Below, in pieces: positions 5,864-7,345 of a stretch of DNA of 7,345 nucleotides; the stretch's first letter is position 1; the number at the start of each line of letters is the position of its first letter. The notes beneath the pieces were generated by a model, which saw nothing but the letters and a program-made list of their open reading frames with translations, did no database searches and was not told the DNA's origin. Origin of the DNA: Hyphomicrobiales bacterium (GTDB lineage: Bacteria; Pseudomonadota; Alphaproteobacteria; Rhizobiales; Aestuariivirgaceae); assembly GCA_027031305.1 (NCBI GenBank), contig JALVRJ010000027.1, forward strand, positions 1-7,345. Reading direction: 5' to 3'. Position numbers and translations under genes: made by a program.

Positions 5864-7345
5864 ATGACCGCGACTGGCGGAAAGGACGGCGACAAGATGG
5901 TGGAGGAAGACCGGGCCGGCGCCACGCCGACGCCCAACGGCGATGGCGGACAGGCGCGTCGCTTCGGAGGCTTCGCCACCCTCACCGAGGGGCTGGATTT
6001 CGCCGCCCGGGGCGAGACGGGATTGAATTTTCACGTCGGCCGCGGCGAACTGGCCCACGTCCTGCCTTACGCGGCCTTGCGTGAACGGGCGCTGGCGCTG
6101 GCCGGGCGGCTGCGTACCGCCGGGCTGCGCCGCGGCGACCGGCTGGCCATCCTCGCCGAGACGACCCCCGATTTCATGAGCGCCTTCTTCGCCTGTCAGT
6201 ATGCCGGTATTCTGCCCTGCCCCGTATCGCTGCCGGTACAGATGGGCGGGCGCGACTCCTACGTCGAGAAGGTGGCGGGCATGTTGCGCGCGGCCACCGC
6301 CCGCGGACTGCTGGCCTCGGAAGATTATCTCGCCATGCTGCGTCCGGCCGCCGTGCGCGCCGGCACGCCCCTGGTGCTGAGTCACGAGGCCCTGCGCGCG
6401 CTGCCCGAGGCGATGGACGCCATCGCCCCCTTTCGCCCGGACGAGGCCGCCTACATCCAGTATTCCTCCGGCTCCACTTCGGCGCCAAAGGGCATTCTCA
6501 TCTCGCAGCGCGCCATCATGGCCAACACCACCGGCATCCTGCGCCATGGCCTGAAGGTGCGCGCCGACGACCGCGCCTTTTCCTGGCTGCCATTGTATCA
6601 CGACATGGGGCTGGTGGGCTTTTTCCTCACACCCATGATGGGCCAGGTGAGCGTCGACTACATGCCCACCTTCGATTTCGTCAAGCGCCCGGGGCTGTGG
6701 CTGAAGCTGATGAGCGAGGCCGGCAGCAGCATCTGCTTCGCCCCCAGCTTCGGCTACGACCTGGCGGCACGGCGCGTCAACGGCAAGGCGGCGCGGCTCG
6801 ATCTGTCGCGCTGGCGCATCGCCGGCATCGGCGGCGATATGGTACGCGCCGACGTGCTGGAGGCCTTCGCCCGGGCACTGGCGCCGGCCGGCTTCGACGC
6901 GAAGGCCTTCCTGCCCAGCTACGGCATGGCGGAAATGTCGCTGGCCATCAGTTTCAGCGAGCTGGACGCGCCGGTGCGGCTGGACACCATTGACCGGGCG
7001 CTGGCCGAGCGCTCCGGCATGGCACGCCCGGTCGACCCGTCAACGCGGGGGGCGCGCACGTTCGTTTCCTGTGGCCGGGTGCTGCCGGGCCACGCGCTGA
7101 AGGTGGCGGACGAGAAGGGCAATGCCCTGCCCGAGCGCCATATCGGGCGGGTGCTGGTGAAGGGGCCGTCGATGATGTCCGGCTACTACGGGCGGCCAGA
7201 GGAGACGGCGCGGGTCATCGACGAGGACGGCTACCTCGACACCGGCGACCTCGGTTATCTGCTCGATGGAGAGATCTACATCACCGGCCGCTCCAAGGAC
7301 ATGATCCTGCACAATGGCCGCAACATCTGGCCGCAGGATATCGAG
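5864..7345 (+). CDS. Fatty acyl-AMP ligase (FAAL-type adenylate-forming enzyme); C-terminal end outside window
   Basis: The first 494 residues of an acyl-adenylate-forming enzyme, open to the right edge. Motifs in order: P-loop QYSSGSTSAPKGI (199-211), WLPLYHDMGLVGFF (241-254), CFAPSFGYDLAARR (291-304), SYGMAEMSL (352-360), VSCGRVLPG (401-409), YLDTGDLG (457-464) with the ribose-binding Asp, and the hinge GRSKDMILHNGRN (475-487) followed by WPQDIE. The YHDMGLVG block, the FGYDLAARR block and the NGR-N-PQDIE ending are typical of the FAAL branch, which makes a fatty acyl-adenylate and passes it to an acyl carrier protein instead of CoA. The catalytic lysine lies past the edge. The ATG at 5864 has GAGGGA (5850-5855) at good spacing. 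Residues 1-33 are Gly/Asp-rich and probably disordered; an ATG at codon 12 is a weaker alternative. FAAL rather than acyl-CoA ligase is likely but not proven. Confidence 0.92.
   Translation, partial: MTATGGKDGDKMVEEDRAGATPTPNGDGGQARRFGGFATLTEGLDFAARGETGLNFHVGRGELAHVLPYAALRERALALAGRLRTAGLRRGDRLAILAETTPDFMSAFFACQYAGILPCPVSLPVQMGGRDSYVEKVAGMLRAATARGLLASEDYLAMLRPAAVRAGTPLVLSHEALRALPEAMDAIAPFRPDEAAYIQYSSGSTSAPKGILISQRAIMANTTGILRHGLKVRADDRAFSWLPLYHDMGLVGFFLTPMMGQVSVDYMPTFDFVKRPGLWLKLMSEAGSSICFAPSFGYDLAARRVNGKAARLDLSRWRIAGIGGDMVRADVLEAFARALAPAGFDAKAFLPSYGMAEMSLAISFSELDAPVRLDTIDRALAERSGMARPVDPSTRGARTFVSCGRVLPGHALKVADEKGNALPERHIGRVLVKGPSMMSGYYGRPEETARVIDEDGYLDTGDLGYLLDGEIYITGRSKDMILHNGRNIWPQDIE

Noticed and set aside
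5723..6601. Minus-strand frame of 292 codons
   Set aside because: It is antisense to the acyl-AMP ligase, whose P-loop and other motifs prove the plus-strand frame.

Overview
The window is GC-rich, densely coding bacterial chromosome. The best guess for the host is an alphaproteobacterium, perhaps near the Rhodospirillales. That inference rests on a short single-repeat YggT (98 residues), the gene order yggT - yggU - folD, and a MotA-like/OmpA-like gene pair of the kind common in that class. There is no rRNA or other taxonomic marker, so the placement stays tentative. No insertion sequence, phage gene, CRISPR array or sharp change in composition was seen.

Left part (1-3071, minus strand): four genes in one direction, probably an operon read right to left. 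They are yggT (small membrane protein), yggU (DUF167 family), folD (one-carbon/folate enzyme) and a large transketolase-like protein that runs off the left edge. The last is the most interesting item. Over 465 visible residues it follows the transketolase fold closely, but nearly every position that binds thiamine diphosphate or catalyses the reaction in known transketolases has been replaced. The frame is nonetheless open throughout, so it looks like a maintained pseudoenzyme rather than a decayed gene. It gives no ORF closed at both ends in this window and is easily missed.

Middle (3072-3519): a divergent control region, then one tRNA gene, tRNA-Ala(CGC), with a good candidate promoter, a dyad in the promoter spacer and a hairpin in the leader.

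Right part (3520-7345, plus strand): first a two-gene unit encoding a four-helix MotA/TolQ/ExbB-like channel subunit and a MotB-like partner, with one membrane helix, a long coiled coil and an OmpA peptidoglycan-binding domain. Together they probably form a non-flagellar, ion-driven, cell-wall-anchored complex. The start of the second gene is ambiguous because a well-placed ribosome site leads into a 10-codon ORF in another frame. After a 184-base gap comes the first 494 residues of a fatty acyl-AMP ligase, which would activate a fatty acid for an acyl carrier protein. It may open a lipid or natural-product locus beyond the window.
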